From an uncultured Porphyromonadaceae bacterium (GTDB lineage: Bacteria; Bacteroidota; Bacteroidia; Bacteroidales; Muribaculaceae), in the NCBI GenBank assembly GCA_902495075.1, contig CABUVO010000021.1:16548-80547 (forward strand): 64,000 bases of DNA. The letters are read 5' to 3'. The translations under genes were made by a program, and so were the position numbers. The notes beneath the pieces are model-generated. The model was not told where the DNA came from, did no database searches, and saw only the letters and a list, made by a program, of their open reading frames with translations. The stretch's first letter is position 1, and every line of letters begins with the position of its first letter. This document shows, one piece after another, positions 36,089 to 44,294 of the stretch.

Positions 36089-37678
36089 CTACTCAAGAAG
36101 TATCGGTTTCGAAGAAGCTCCATTCGGAGAGCGAATACGAAGTATGCTGCTCACGGTCGGAGCAAGCGCTGTGGCATCAACAGGTGTTGATATCTTCTGC
36201 GGAGCCACCCCTCCTCCCATTATGAATGCGGGAGAAAGAACCGGAGTCTCACGAACCGGATACGACGTGGTCGGGTACTCTATATCATCAACCACAGTCC
36301 AACCGGGATTGAAAGTCACGAATATATCGCCTCCTCTCTTTGGATCTACAGAGAGTCGGAGACTCTCCTCTTCCGGTGTAGAGGGGGAAAGTATGTCATA
36401 AAGAGTAAAAGCGTCCGACACGCCGCTCATCTTAGCCAGAAAACCTCTGGCATCCGCCACCACATCGCTAACATCGAGTTTCTTCTCCTCAAGAATACGA
36501 TGATCAAGATAAAGATGACTATCTCGGAAAGCCACCACATAATCAGCGTTTCCATGAAGAGCCGACAGATATGAATTCAGCAGTGATTCTGCTCTCTTCA
36601 TCGAGAACTCACCCGAGGGAATGCGATATTTCTTGTCATCAACAACAGCATCGTCAAAATAGCCGGTAGATGAAAGCCATATCACTGCATTGTCCGCGCC
36701 CACATATTTGTCAATAGCCTCGAAGAGGCGTACCAACTGACCGTCAAGACGAAGATAGGAGTCTGTGAGTTCAGCGCGGAAATCACCATCTGTTATATAT
36801 TTATAAGGAGCCAGGGTGTAGCCGACATTCAGCATGTCGACCGCATTTCCGTTGCTGCCTATTTTCATCTTCTTAAGACACTCGATAGCCACGTCCGTCA
36901 CCTCAGCATTCCCCATAGGAGATGCGCTGAAACGACGATATGCCTCCCGATCGGATCTTGGGAACATATGGCGGAAAGGATAAATCTTTTTCTGCTGTGG
37001 TAGTCCCGGAAACTTTTCGATTGGTATCGAGGGTTTCCATTGCATCGTGTCAAGACGCGATGCCACGGAATATGAATAGTTGCGCGCACTGACGGGCGCA
37101 GGAAGATTCTTATAGTAAGTGGTTGTCGCCCAATTTCCTGTGTTATCATTGATCCAGCAGGCACCTGTGCCGGCATGTCCCGTCATTATTATAGCGAGCT
37201 GCGGATCTGAGGCGAAAGAATATATGGATGAAAGACCAAGACCGTCAACTGCAAGTTCATCACTGAGGGTCGAGAGTCTAAGATTCTCCGGAGAATAGGA
37301 ATCATTGGTGAAATTCCCCATTGTCTTGGGGTCGGAAAGCGCAGGCTGCACTTTCTTGGTTGCCGGGTCATAGACCATGGCTGACGCCACGCCGGTGTTG
37401 GCGGGATAAGCCCCGGTATAGAGCATGGCAGTGGCGCTTGCGGCATCGAGTCCTTTCACCTTGAAATTGACATCGCGCATGTAGGCTCCATCCTTCATCA
37501 GACGCTTAAAACCGCGCTCTGAGAAGAAGTTCTGCAAATATTCTATGTAATCAGTGCGCAGCTGGTCAACGACTATGCCCACCACGAGTCTTGGACGTGC
37601 CACCTCGTCGTGAGCTGCCTGCACCGCCACGTTCATGGTGGCGAGACCGCACAGCACCGTAGTTACTAATTTTTTCAT
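36089..37678 (-). CDS. PafA-like alkaline phosphatase superfamily protein, metal site degenerate
   Basis: 529 residues with a signal peptide (MKKLVTTVLCGLATMNVAVQAA). The fold signature VVGIVVDQLRTDYIEYLQNFF and AMLYTGAYPANTGV and TGHAGTGACWINDNTGNW match type I phosphodiesterase/PafA proteins. The usual D-H-G metal motif late in the domain reads WLSSTGYFDDA, the expected D-x-x-x-H loop reads NVGYTLAPYKY, and the K-x-R of the PafA active site (normally before the GHA segment) is DPQLAII. One Asp (VVDQL) remains. It is thus probably not a normal phosphatase. Its first 113 nt overlap the 3' end of the DUF4105 gene in another frame. Confidence 0.78.
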   Translation of the reverse strand: MKKLVTTVLCGLATMNVAVQAAHDEVARPRLVVGIVVDQLRTDYIEYLQNFFSERGFKRLMKDGAYMRDVNFKVKGLDAASATAMLYTGAYPANTGVASAMVYDPATKKVQPALSDPKTMGNFTNDSYSPENLRLSTLSDELAVDGLGLSSIYSFASDPQLAIIMTGHAGTGACWINDNTGNWATTTYYKNLPAPVSARNYSYSVASRLDTMQWKPSIPIEKFPGLPQQKKIYPFRHMFPRSDREAYRRFSASPMGNAEVTDVAIECLKKMKIGSNGNAVDMLNVGYTLAPYKYITDGDFRAELTDSYLRLDGQLVRLFEAIDKYVGADNAVIWLSSTGYFDDAVVDDKKYRIPSGEFSMKRAESLLNSYLSALHGNADYVVAFRDSHLYLDHRILEEKKLDVSDVVADARGFLAKMSGVSDAFTLYDILSPSTPEEESLRLSVDPKRGGDIFVTFNPGWTVVDDIEYPTTSYPVRETPVLSPAFIMGGGVAPQKISTPVDATALAPTVSSILRIRSPNGASSKPILLE

Positions 37679-38858
37679 TCTCTTTTCTTTTTCGCGCCGA
37701 TATCAGTGCATAAGCAATTGCCAGCGCAATAGTAGCCCCCATCATGGGGAAGAAAGCCGGATTGGCGCTCTGCGCCTGGAAGGGCCAGACGATAAGCAGT
37801 GATCCCACGGCAATCATGTTATACCATGCCATGGCAACCGCGCCATAGCGAAGTTTACGACTCAACACGCACACTGCAAATATCAGCTGCAACGGATTGA
37901 GCCATATGAGGAGAAGATTGGGAGAAGTGGCTTCATGTTCCGATACAAAGACCAGAAAAAAGACCACACATCCCGCAATACCGCAAATTCCGAACCAAAT
38001 TGTATAGGCAGCTTTGAAAATCGTTTTGCGCCATGCCTGAATGCCACATATTGCAAGTGATATCAGCAATAGATACCCTCCTACAGCCCAAGGAGTCAGA
38101 TACCAGGAAGTGGCTGGCAACACAGGTTCTCCGCGTTTGGCGGATAAGATTCGTGTATCCTTTACCAGCGGCTTGCCGTCTTCGAAATGCGCTCCCGATG
38201 CCTTAAGCATCATCTCCACCGGCACAAACATCTCGTCGCGTCCGCGGATCGGGCGATCGAGTCCACCACCAAGCGCAAGGTCGATTCCAAACTGATACCA
38301 GGGATAATTCCTGTGATAGGAACGCATCTCCTCTCGGAAGGTGCCATAGCGCACGTCATCGGGATATATCACGCGTTGCGATGCCGCAGAATCAAGGCGC
38401 CACACTATCCTGGTGGCACAATTGTCTTTGACGTAATTATAACGGTACTTGCAATTCTCAGGCTTACTCTCATGCTGAAGAAGCCGGAGCATTCTGCGCG
38501 CCTCCTCCTGAGTGAGATTAAGATCCTGCTCTGTTACTTCCCTTCCAGCCTCGACGTATTCAGGCATGAACCAAGCAAAAGGATATCCCGCAAGACGGTA
38601 ATCTGTCTCTCCTTTCACAAACCGATACACAAAATTAGGTTCATTGAAATCGAAGACACCATAGTTCCACACCGAATCCATTCGTTCTCCGTTCATAATG
38701 CCGCGCACGCGCACAGCCTCATGTCCGCAAAGCTCATAGATTTCAGAACCGGGAGAGCATGTAATCAGACTCACAATAATAGAGTCTTTTCGGATCTCCT
38801 CCCCGGAGAGAGAAAACCCGAAAAGAATCAGCATGATTATTGTAAAGAATTGTTTCAA
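37566..38858 (-). CDS. DUF4105 protein (Lnb-type periplasmic domain) with C-terminal membrane helices
   Basis: 430 residues: signal peptide, then a DUF4105/Lnb N-terminal domain (about 25-230) with a His in ELCGHEAVRV and a Cys in YVKDNCATRI, the pair expected for its papain-like fold. About five membrane helices follow (about 245-390). Lnb proteins with this domain have been linked to N-acylation of lipoproteins in bacteria lacking Lnt; whether this one does so is inference, but it fits with lgt and lipoproteins in the window. The last about 38 residues, basic and Gly/Arg-rich, are read from DNA that also encodes the start of the next gene. Confidence 0.78.
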   Translation of the reverse strand: MKQFFTIIMLILFGFSLSGEEIRKDSIIVSLITCSPGSEIYELCGHEAVRVRGIMNGERMDSVWNYGVFDFNEPNFVYRFVKGETDYRLAGYPFAWFMPEYVEAGREVTEQDLNLTQEEARRMLRLLQHESKPENCKYRYNYVKDNCATRIVWRLDSAASQRVIYPDDVRYGTFREEMRSYHRNYPWYQFGIDLALGGGLDRPIRGRDEMFVPVEMMLKASGAHFEDGKPLVKDTRILSAKRGEPVLPATSWYLTPWAVGGYLLLISLAICGIQAWRKTIFKAAYTIWFGICGIAGCVVFFLVFVSEHEATSPNLLLIWLNPLQLIFAVCVLSRKLRYGAVAMAWYNMIAVGSLLIVWPFQAQSANPAFFPMMGATIALAIAYALISARKRKENEKISNYGAVRSRHHERGGAGSSRRGGTSKTRGGHSR

Positions 38859-38884
38859 ATTAGAAATCTAAATTTAGAAGCCGT

Positions 38885-40282
38885 TTAGAAACTGCAATTC
38901 TTCGGATAACGTGGGAACGGAATAACGTCGCGAATGTTCTGCATGCCCGTAACGAACAGCACAAGGCGCTCGAAACCGAGACCGAAGCCGGAATGAGGCA
39001 CAGAACCGAACTTGCGGGTGTCCATATACCATGGAATATCCGCCATCCCAAGTTCTTCCATACGCTTGCGGAGCACATCATAGTTCTCTTCACGCTGCGA
39101 ACCGCCGATGATCTCGCCAATCTGCGGGAAAAGTACGTCCATACCTCTCACCGTCTTGCCATCGTCATTTAGCTTCATGTAGAATGCCTTGATCTCTTTC
39201 GGATAGTCGGTAAGCATCACTGGACGTTTGAAATGTTTCTCCACCAGATAACGCTCATGCTCTGAAGCGAGATCGACACCCCAATATACGGGGAACTCGA
39301 ATTTCTCACCACTTTCCTCAAGGATCTTCACACCCTCAGTGTACGGGAGACGCACGAAGTCATTCTCCACAACGAATTTCAGGCGGTCGATAAGTTCCTT
39401 GTCGAAATGATCATTGAGGAACTGTATGTCATCCTTGCAGTGCTTAAGAGCGTAGTTGATGCAGTATTTGATGAATTCCTCGGCGAGATCCATGTTGTCG
39501 TTGACATCATAGAAAGCCATCTCCGGTTCTATCATCCAGAATTCGGAAAGGTGACGCGGAGTGTTAGAATTCTCTGCGCGAAATGTAGGTCCGAATGTAT
39601 AGATGCATCCGAGGGCAGTAGCACCAAGCTCACCTTCGAGCTGACCGGAAACCGTAAGGCTTGTAGGAGCACCGAAGAAATCCTGGCTGTAGTCCACGCT
39701 GCCATCCTCTGTGCGGGGAAGATTCTCCAGCGGAAGAGTGGTCACCTGGAACATAGCACCTGCACCCTCGCAGTCGGATTCAGTGATCAGCGGAGTGTGG
39801 AAATAATAGAATCCCTTGTCATTGAAAAATTTGTGGATGGCGAAAGCCAAGGCATGACGGATTCTGAGCACTGCGCCAAACGTATTTGTGCGGGGACGCA
39901 GATGTGCGATCTCGCGCAGAAACTCCAGTGAATGCCCCTTCTTCTGCAAAGGATATTCAGCAGGATCGGCGGTGCCATAGATCTCAAGCTCTTCAGCCTG
40001 AACTTCCACTGTCTGACCTTTACCCTGACTCTCCACAAGCAGACCCTGCACGTGAATGCTTGAGCCGGTGGTGACAGGTTTCAGATCCTCGTCGGAAAAT
40101 TTGGAAAGATCGAAAACGATCTGAAGGTTATTGATTGTAGAACCGTCGTTAAGAGCCACAAACTGAACATTCTTGTTGCCGCGACGGGTGCGGACCCATC
40201 CCTTAACATCAACTTCCGTGCCGGCATATTTGCCCGGGTCGGAGAGTAGCTCCTTGACAGTTTTTCTTCTTATATCTTTCAT
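38885..40282 (-). CDS. asnS: Asparaginyl-tRNA synthetase
   Basis: 465 residues, class IIb synthetase. An OB-fold anticodon-binding domain (about 15-110; VKGWVRTRRGNKNVQFVALND) precedes the catalytic core: motif 2-like FGPTFRAENSNTPRHLSEFWMIEPEMAF, then GGSQREENYDVLRKRMEELG and the class II motif 3 GFGLGFERLVLFVTGMQNIRDVIPFPR. I use the ATG at 40282; a TTG at 40291 in frame would overlap the rluB stop. It begins 1 nt after the rluB stop codon. The EMAF and HLSEFW pattern distinguishes AsnRS from AspRS. Confidence 0.95.
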   Translation of the reverse strand: MKDIRRKTVKELLSDPGKYAGTEVDVKGWVRTRRGNKNVQFVALNDGSTINNLQIVFDLSKFSDEDLKPVTTGSSIHVQGLLVESQGKGQTVEVQAEELEIYGTADPAEYPLQKKGHSLEFLREIAHLRPRTNTFGAVLRIRHALAFAIHKFFNDKGFYYFHTPLITESDCEGAGAMFQVTTLPLENLPRTEDGSVDYSQDFFGAPTSLTVSGQLEGELGATALGCIYTFGPTFRAENSNTPRHLSEFWMIEPEMAFYDVNDNMDLAEEFIKYCINYALKHCKDDIQFLNDHFDKELIDRLKFVVENDFVRLPYTEGVKILEESGEKFEFPVYWGVDLASEHERYLVEKHFKRPVMLTDYPKEIKAFYMKLNDDGKTVRGMDVLFPQIGEIIGGSQREENYDVLRKRMEELGMADIPWYMDTRKFGSVPHSGFGLGFERLVLFVTGMQNIRDVIPFPRYPKNCSF

Positions 40283-40283
40283 T

Positions 40284-41747
40284 TTATTCAAAAGCTCCCA
40301 TTCTTAAATAGTTCACCTCTTCCTGTGTAAGATATCTCCAGCGTCCGCGGGGAAGATTCTTTTTGGTGAGACCTGCGAAATAAACACGGTCAAGTTTGGT
40401 GACGCGATAACCAAGGCTCTCAAAGATGCGGCGCACGATGCGGTTTCTGCCGCTGTGGATCTCGATACCCGCCTGATTGCGGTCGGTATCGGAAACATAG
40501 CTGATAGCGTCTGCGTGGATCTCTCCGTCCTCAAGCTCGATACCATCGGCGATGCGCTGCATATCCTCCTCTGTGATGTCCTTGTCTGTCCATACATGAT
40601 AGATCTTCTTCTTCACGAATTTAGGATGAGTGAGCTTGGATGCGAGGTCACCATCGTTTGTGAGCAAAAGCACACCAGTCGTATTACGGTCAAGACGACC
40701 AACAGGATAGATACGCTCCTGGCAAGCGTTCTTCACGAGATCAAGTACCGTTGTGCGACCATTGGGATCATCACTTGTTGTGACGCAATCCTTCGGTTTG
40801 TTAAGAAGCACATAGCATTTGCGCTCCGGAGTAACCACCTTCTTGTCGAATTCCACGACATCGTTGCGTGAAATCTTTGTGCCGAGTTCAGTCACTACCT
40901 CGCCGTTAACTTTCACTTTTCCTGAAGTGATGTATTCATCAGCCTCACGACGTGAGCAGATACCGGCATTTGCCATATATTTATTGAGACGGATCTGTTC
41001 GTTCGGATCGATATCCTCAAGAACATAATCTATCTGTTTGGGACGCGGCATAAACCTCATCCCCTGATTGTTTCTATTGTTATTCTGACGGAATCCCTGC
41101 TGGCGATTCTGACCATAGCCGCCTTGACGGTTGTTCTGCTGGCGATAGCCACCCTGCTGACGGTTCTGACCGTAGCCACCCTGCTGGCGGTTCTGACCAT
41201 AACCTCCCTGCTGACGGTTCTGGTTGTAACCCTGCTGACGATTCTGACCGTAGCCACCCTGCTGGCGGTTCTGATTGTAGCCACCCTGACGATTCTGGCC
41301 ATACCCACCCTGCTGACGGTTCTGATTGTAACCGGAAGGGCGCTGTTGCATACCTGCGGGACGCTGCTGGAATGAGTTTTCCTGATTCTGCTGATAGCCA
41401 CCCTGCTGATGATTCTGGTTGTAACCCTGATTGCGTTGCTGTCCATAACCTTGGTTACGTTGCTGATAACCATTCTGACTATAACCCATATTACGCTGTT
41501 GGTAACCACCCTGGTTATAACCTTGGTTACGTTGCTGGTAGCCACCCTGGCGATTCTGATTATAACCATAATTACGCTGCTGGTATGGACGTTGCTCACG
41601 TTCCTGTCCATCCTCACTCTGGCGTGGGGCATCAGAAGGATAATTCACTTTTTCGTAGCGCAACTCATTTTCCCCGTTTTCTGACGAAGATACGTTCAAA
41701 CCGGGAGCTCCAATCCTCGGTCTCTTAGACTTTTTAGCTTCTTCCAT
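40284..41747 (-). CDS. rluB: 23S rRNA pseudouridine synthase (RluB/RsuA family) with long Q/N/G/Y-rich N-terminal arm
   Basis: 487 residues. About residues 45-235 are low complexity, built from GGYGQNRQQ, GYNQNRQQ and GYQQRNQ units, disordered and rich in Arg, Tyr, Gln and Asn. Then come an S4 RNA-binding domain (about 245-305; IRLNKYMANAGICSRREADEYI) and the RsuA-type catalytic domain with GRLDRNTTGVLLLTNDG (catalytic Asp) and GRNRIVRRIFESLGYRVTKLDRV. The enzyme makes pseudouridine in rRNA; RluB (U2605) is the usual assignment for this subtype but RluE/F cannot be excluded. A good promoter lies about 160 nt upstream, leaving a long 5' UTR. Confidence 0.9.
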   Translation of the reverse strand: MEEAKKSKRPRIGAPGLNVSSSENGENELRYEKVNYPSDAPRQSEDGQEREQRPYQQRNYGYNQNRQGGYQQRNQGYNQGGYQQRNMGYSQNGYQQRNQGYGQQRNQGYNQNHQQGGYQQNQENSFQQRPAGMQQRPSGYNQNRQQGGYGQNRQGGYNQNRQQGGYGQNRQQGYNQNRQQGGYGQNRQQGGYGQNRQQGGYRQQNNRQGGYGQNRQQGFRQNNNRNNQGMRFMPRPKQIDYVLEDIDPNEQIRLNKYMANAGICSRREADEYITSGKVKVNGEVVTELGTKISRNDVVEFDKKVVTPERKCYVLLNKPKDCVTTSDDPNGRTTVLDLVKNACQERIYPVGRLDRNTTGVLLLTNDGDLASKLTHPKFVKKKIYHVWTDKDITEEDMQRIADGIELEDGEIHADAISYVSDTDRNQAGIEIHSGRNRIVRRIFESLGYRVTKLDRVYFAGLTKKNLPRGRWRYLTQEEVNYLRMGAFE

Positions 41748-41907
41748 TGTTTTTTACATTTAGCACCGGGGCATCTCTGCCTTATTTAGGCGCGTGATTG
41801 ACAATCGTTTTTCAGTAATCGGTATAATTTATTCTATGTTAAAGTTACTTATCACTAATAATAATGCATTTTAAATTGACCTAAATGGTTCTATCCTTTA
41901 AAACGTG

Positions 41908-41938
41908 CAAATGTAACCATTTTTCTCCAATAATCAAA
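41908..41938 (-). promoter_or_regulatory. Promoter of rluB-asnS
   Basis: On the minus strand TTTG (41938-41935), 19 nt, then TACATTTG (41915-41908): a consensus Bacteroidota promoter. The start would be near 41901, leaving a 5' UTR of about 150 nt before rluB (41748-41900), which is A/T-rich with a GC-rich end (GCGCC...GATGCCCCGGTGC). Confidence 0.75.
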
Positions 41939-42035
41939 AAAAATTTTTACCCATTACCTCTCACAAAAGCGTCTTTGTCCAGCATAAATGCGTTAAAATA
42001 TCATAAAGACACAGAAAATGTTGATTAAATATTTT

Positions 42036-42063
42036 TTTGTTACAAAAATTTATATTAAATTTG
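42036..42063 (+). promoter_or_regulatory. Candidate promoter of a small transcript
   Basis: TAAATTTG at 42056-42063 matches the -7 consensus. A TTTG at 42036-42039 is 16 nt upstream, shorter than the usual 19-21. It lies on the opposite strand to rluB and queA and points to a terminator 40 nt further on. Confidence 0.5.
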
Positions 42064-42067
42064 CAAC

Positions 42068-42134
42068 GTGTTTTTCATGGTATTAGATTTAAGGTTAGAG
42101 GATTAGTTGTCGGGAGACAATTAATCTTTTTTTT
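42068..42134 (+). ncRNA. Candidate small RNA (about 65 nt) ending in an intrinsic terminator
   Basis: After the -7 element the next 30 nt hold no ORF start with a convincing frame. GATTAGTTGTC (42101-42111) pairs with GACAATTAATC (42116-42126) around a GGGA loop, followed by eight T (42127-42134), a textbook terminator. Neighbouring genes are both on the minus strand, so the signal is not their terminator. Family unknown to me. Extent is inferred from promoter and terminator only. Confidence 0.45.
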
Positions 42135-42227
42135 GCGAGATATTTAATAGGTATAAATTGCAGCGTATCTTATATTTAGCAAAATGTATTAGTCGATCTC
42201 TTCGAGACCGTAGAGACACGATAGATG

Positions 42228-42279
42228 AACCCCATGCGGATAAAACGATATTTCATAATCGTTTTATCCGCATGGGGTT
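42228..42279. repeat. Perfect 22-bp palindrome with 8-nt loop
   Basis: 42228-42249 is the exact reverse complement of 42258-42279; the arm includes AACCCCATGCGG and ends ATAAAACGAT. It has no T run after it on the plus strand. It may serve as terminator for queA (minus) or be a mobile palindromic repeat; a shorter AACCCCAT hairpin is at 24490. Confidence 0.8.
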
Positions 42280-42298
42280 ATAACTATTCACCCTCTTC

Positions 42299-42409
42299 GA
42301 GGGTTGGCTCGACACGTTTAGCTAACCTTATCTGTCCACGGAGGGTTGGCTCGACACGTTTAGCTAACCTTATCTGTCCACGGAGGGTTGGCTCGATACG
42401 TTAGCGAAC
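42299..42409. repeat. 42-bp direct tandem repeat, 2 perfect copies plus a diverged partial third
   Basis: Copies at 42299-42340 and 42341-42382 are identical; 42383-42409 is a diverged partial copy (GCTCGATACG for GCTCGACACG). Each unit contains GGTTGGCT and AGCTAACC, which can pair as a small stem. The array lies 22 nt after the queA stop. No spacers, so not CRISPR. Confidence 0.85.
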
Positions 42410-42431
42410 GTTGAAAAAGTTTTGTGCAATA

Positions 42432-43484
42432 TCAACGGAGGATCAACATCGCATCGCCATAAGCGCCAAAACGGTATTTCTCTTTTACTGCTGTTTCATA
42501 AGCTTTCATCACCGTCTCATATCCTCCGAAGGCACAAACCATCATAAGCATTGTGCTGAGGGGCATATGGAAATTGGAGATAAGCGAGTTACATACAGTA
42601 AAATCATAAGGAGGGAAAATAAATTTATTTGTCCATCCGCTGTAGGTCATTAGATGACCATTCATACAGACTGCCGTAGCAAGGGCACGCAACACACTCG
42701 TTCCAACAGCACATACATTTTTACCATTGTCTTTGGCTGCATTCACCATCTCAACAAGATTATCATCAACAATGGCTTCCTCGCTATCCATACGATGCTT
42801 GGTAAGATCCTCGACATCAATCTCCTTGAAATTACCACGACCGGAATGCAATGTCAGGAACCCTCGCTCAACGCCCTTGATCTCCAAGCGTTTCAATAAT
42901 TCTCGGCTGAAGTGCATCCCGGCTGCCGGAGCCATCACCGCGCCTTCCTTCTCAGCATAAATACACTGATAGCGTTCTGCATCCTCCGGTTCTGCCTTGC
43001 GTTTGATATATTCTGGAAGCGGAGTCTCGCCAAGAGCATAAAGAGCTTCTTTGAATTCATCGTGCGGTCCATCGTAAAGAAAACGGAGCGTGCGCCCGCG
43101 TGAAGTAGTGTTGTCAATGACCTCAGCCACCATCGATTCGTCATCTCCGAAATAGAGTTTATTGCCGATTCTTATCTTGCGGGCAGGCTCTACAAGCACA
43201 TCCCAAAGTTTATTCTCGGCATTCAATTCACGGAGCAGAAAAACCTCGATGCAGGCTCCGGTCTTCTCCTTGTTGCCATAAAGACGCGCGGGAAAGACCT
43301 TCGTATCATTAAGAACCATAACGTCGCCTTCATCAAAAAAATTGATAAGGTCTTTAAAAATATGATGCGTGATCTCGCCGGTTTTGGCGTTAACCACCAT
43401 CATTCGGCACTCGTCACGGTTCTCGACCGGATATTGTGCGATCAACTCCTCGGGGAGTTTAAACTTGAATTGTGAAAGTTTCAT
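42432..43484 (-). CDS. queA: S-adenosylmethionine:tRNA ribosyltransferase-isomerase
   Basis: Transfers and isomerises the ribosyl group of SAM onto 7-aminomethyl-7-deazaguanine in tRNA, forming epoxyqueuosine. 350 residues, normal for the family. Signatures are MKLSQFKFKLPEELIAQYPVENRDECRMMVV, MVLNDTKVFPARLYG, and the late APAAGMHFSRELL and LHSGRGNFKEID with ISNFHMPLSTMLMMVCAFGG near the end. Last gene of ftsX-DUF3098-uppP-truB-queA, an order common in Bacteroidota. It starts 42 nt after truB. Confidence 0.95.
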   Translation of the reverse strand: MKLSQFKFKLPEELIAQYPVENRDECRMMVVNAKTGEITHHIFKDLINFFDEGDVMVLNDTKVFPARLYGNKEKTGACIEVFLLRELNAENKLWDVLVEPARKIRIGNKLYFGDDESMVAEVIDNTTSRGRTLRFLYDGPHDEFKEALYALGETPLPEYIKRKAEPEDAERYQCIYAEKEGAVMAPAAGMHFSRELLKRLEIKGVERGFLTLHSGRGNFKEIDVEDLTKHRMDSEEAIVDDNLVEMVNAAKDNGKNVCAVGTSVLRALATAVCMNGHLMTYSGWTNKFIFPPYDFTVCNSLISNFHMPLSTMLMMVCAFGGYETVMKAYETAVKEKYRFGAYGDAMLILR

Positions 43485-43526
43485 AATCAGGTTTGTTTTG
43501 CCGACACGTCGGCTATTTATATGCGT

Positions 43527-44267
43527 CTATTCAGCCGCCTCAGCGACTGCATTGTTTATTTTATAATCATCGGGAAAGGAAATCGGGCCATTGGAAATAA
43601 TCTCCACCGCTTTGTCAACCGACAGACAATCATCTATGTTGATTTCCCCAACTCTCGTTCGCCGCAGAGCCGTAAGATGACCACCGGAGCCAAGCGCCTC
43701 CCCTATGTCGCGGGCAAGAGCGCGGATATAGGTTCCTTTGCTGCAGACAACGCGGATGGTGAGCACGGGAGCCTCAAACTTGACAACTTCAATCTCCTTT
43801 ATCTCCAAAGGTTTTGCCTTTAGTTCAACCTCCTTACCTTTGCGCGCGAGGTTATATGCACGTTTCCCGTCAACCTTTACAGCTGAAAATACAGGGGGCA
43901 CCTGCATCACCTTACCTATGAAGCGTGGCAACACTTCATTGATGCCATCCAATGTGATGTGCTCCCACGGATATGTGGCATCTATCTCTGTTTCCAGATC
44001 GAAACTCGGCGTGGTGGCACCCAATGTAATCTCTGCCACATATTCCTTTGAGCCGTTTTGCAACGCCTCTATCTGCCGGGTCGCCCTTCCGGTGCAGACA
44101 ATCAGCACGCCCGTGGCAAGAGGATCCAAAGTGCCGGCATGACCTACCTTGAATTTCCTCACCCGCAGCCTGCGCTGTATCGCGCCGCGCAATCGCTTCA
44201 CGGCATCAAATGATGTCCATCCTAACGGTTTGTCGATCCCTATGATTTCTCCACTTATAAAATCCAT
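43527..44267 (-). CDS. truB: tRNA pseudouridine-55 synthase
   Basis: Makes pseudouridine 55 in the T-loop of tRNAs. 246 residues. The catalytic Asp48 is in KVGHAGTLDPLATGVL; IDKPLGWTSFDAVKRLR near the N-terminus and VVCSKGTYIRALARDIGEALG near 190 are family motifs. The PUA-like C-terminal extension of E. coli TruB is short or absent, as in many Bacteroidota. It lies 27 nt after uppP in the conserved cluster. Confidence 0.95.
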   Translation of the reverse strand: MDFISGEIIGIDKPLGWTSFDAVKRLRGAIQRRLRVRKFKVGHAGTLDPLATGVLIVCTGRATRQIEALQNGSKEYVAEITLGATTPSFDLETEIDATYPWEHITLDGINEVLPRFIGKVMQVPPVFSAVKVDGKRAYNLARKGKEVELKAKPLEIKEIEVVKFEAPVLTIRVVCSKGTYIRALARDIGEALGSGGHLTALRRTRVGEINIDDCLSVDKAVEIISNGPISFPDDYKINNAVAEAAE

Positions 44268-44294
44268 ATCTTTCTGATCATTACAAGTGGCTGC

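Noticed and set aside
40283..40291. TTG start for asnS
   Set aside because: ATG three codons later gives the normal start and avoids overlapping the rluB stop.
41057..41632. Long frames on both strands over the repetitive part of rluB, such as a Val/Arg/Ser-rich 191-residue frame
   Set aside because: They are shadows of the CAG/GGT-rich repeats; the rluB frame has the S4 and catalytic domains attached.
42299..42409. Possible CRISPR array
   Set aside because: The 42-bp units are directly adjacent with no spacers and no cas gene is in the window.
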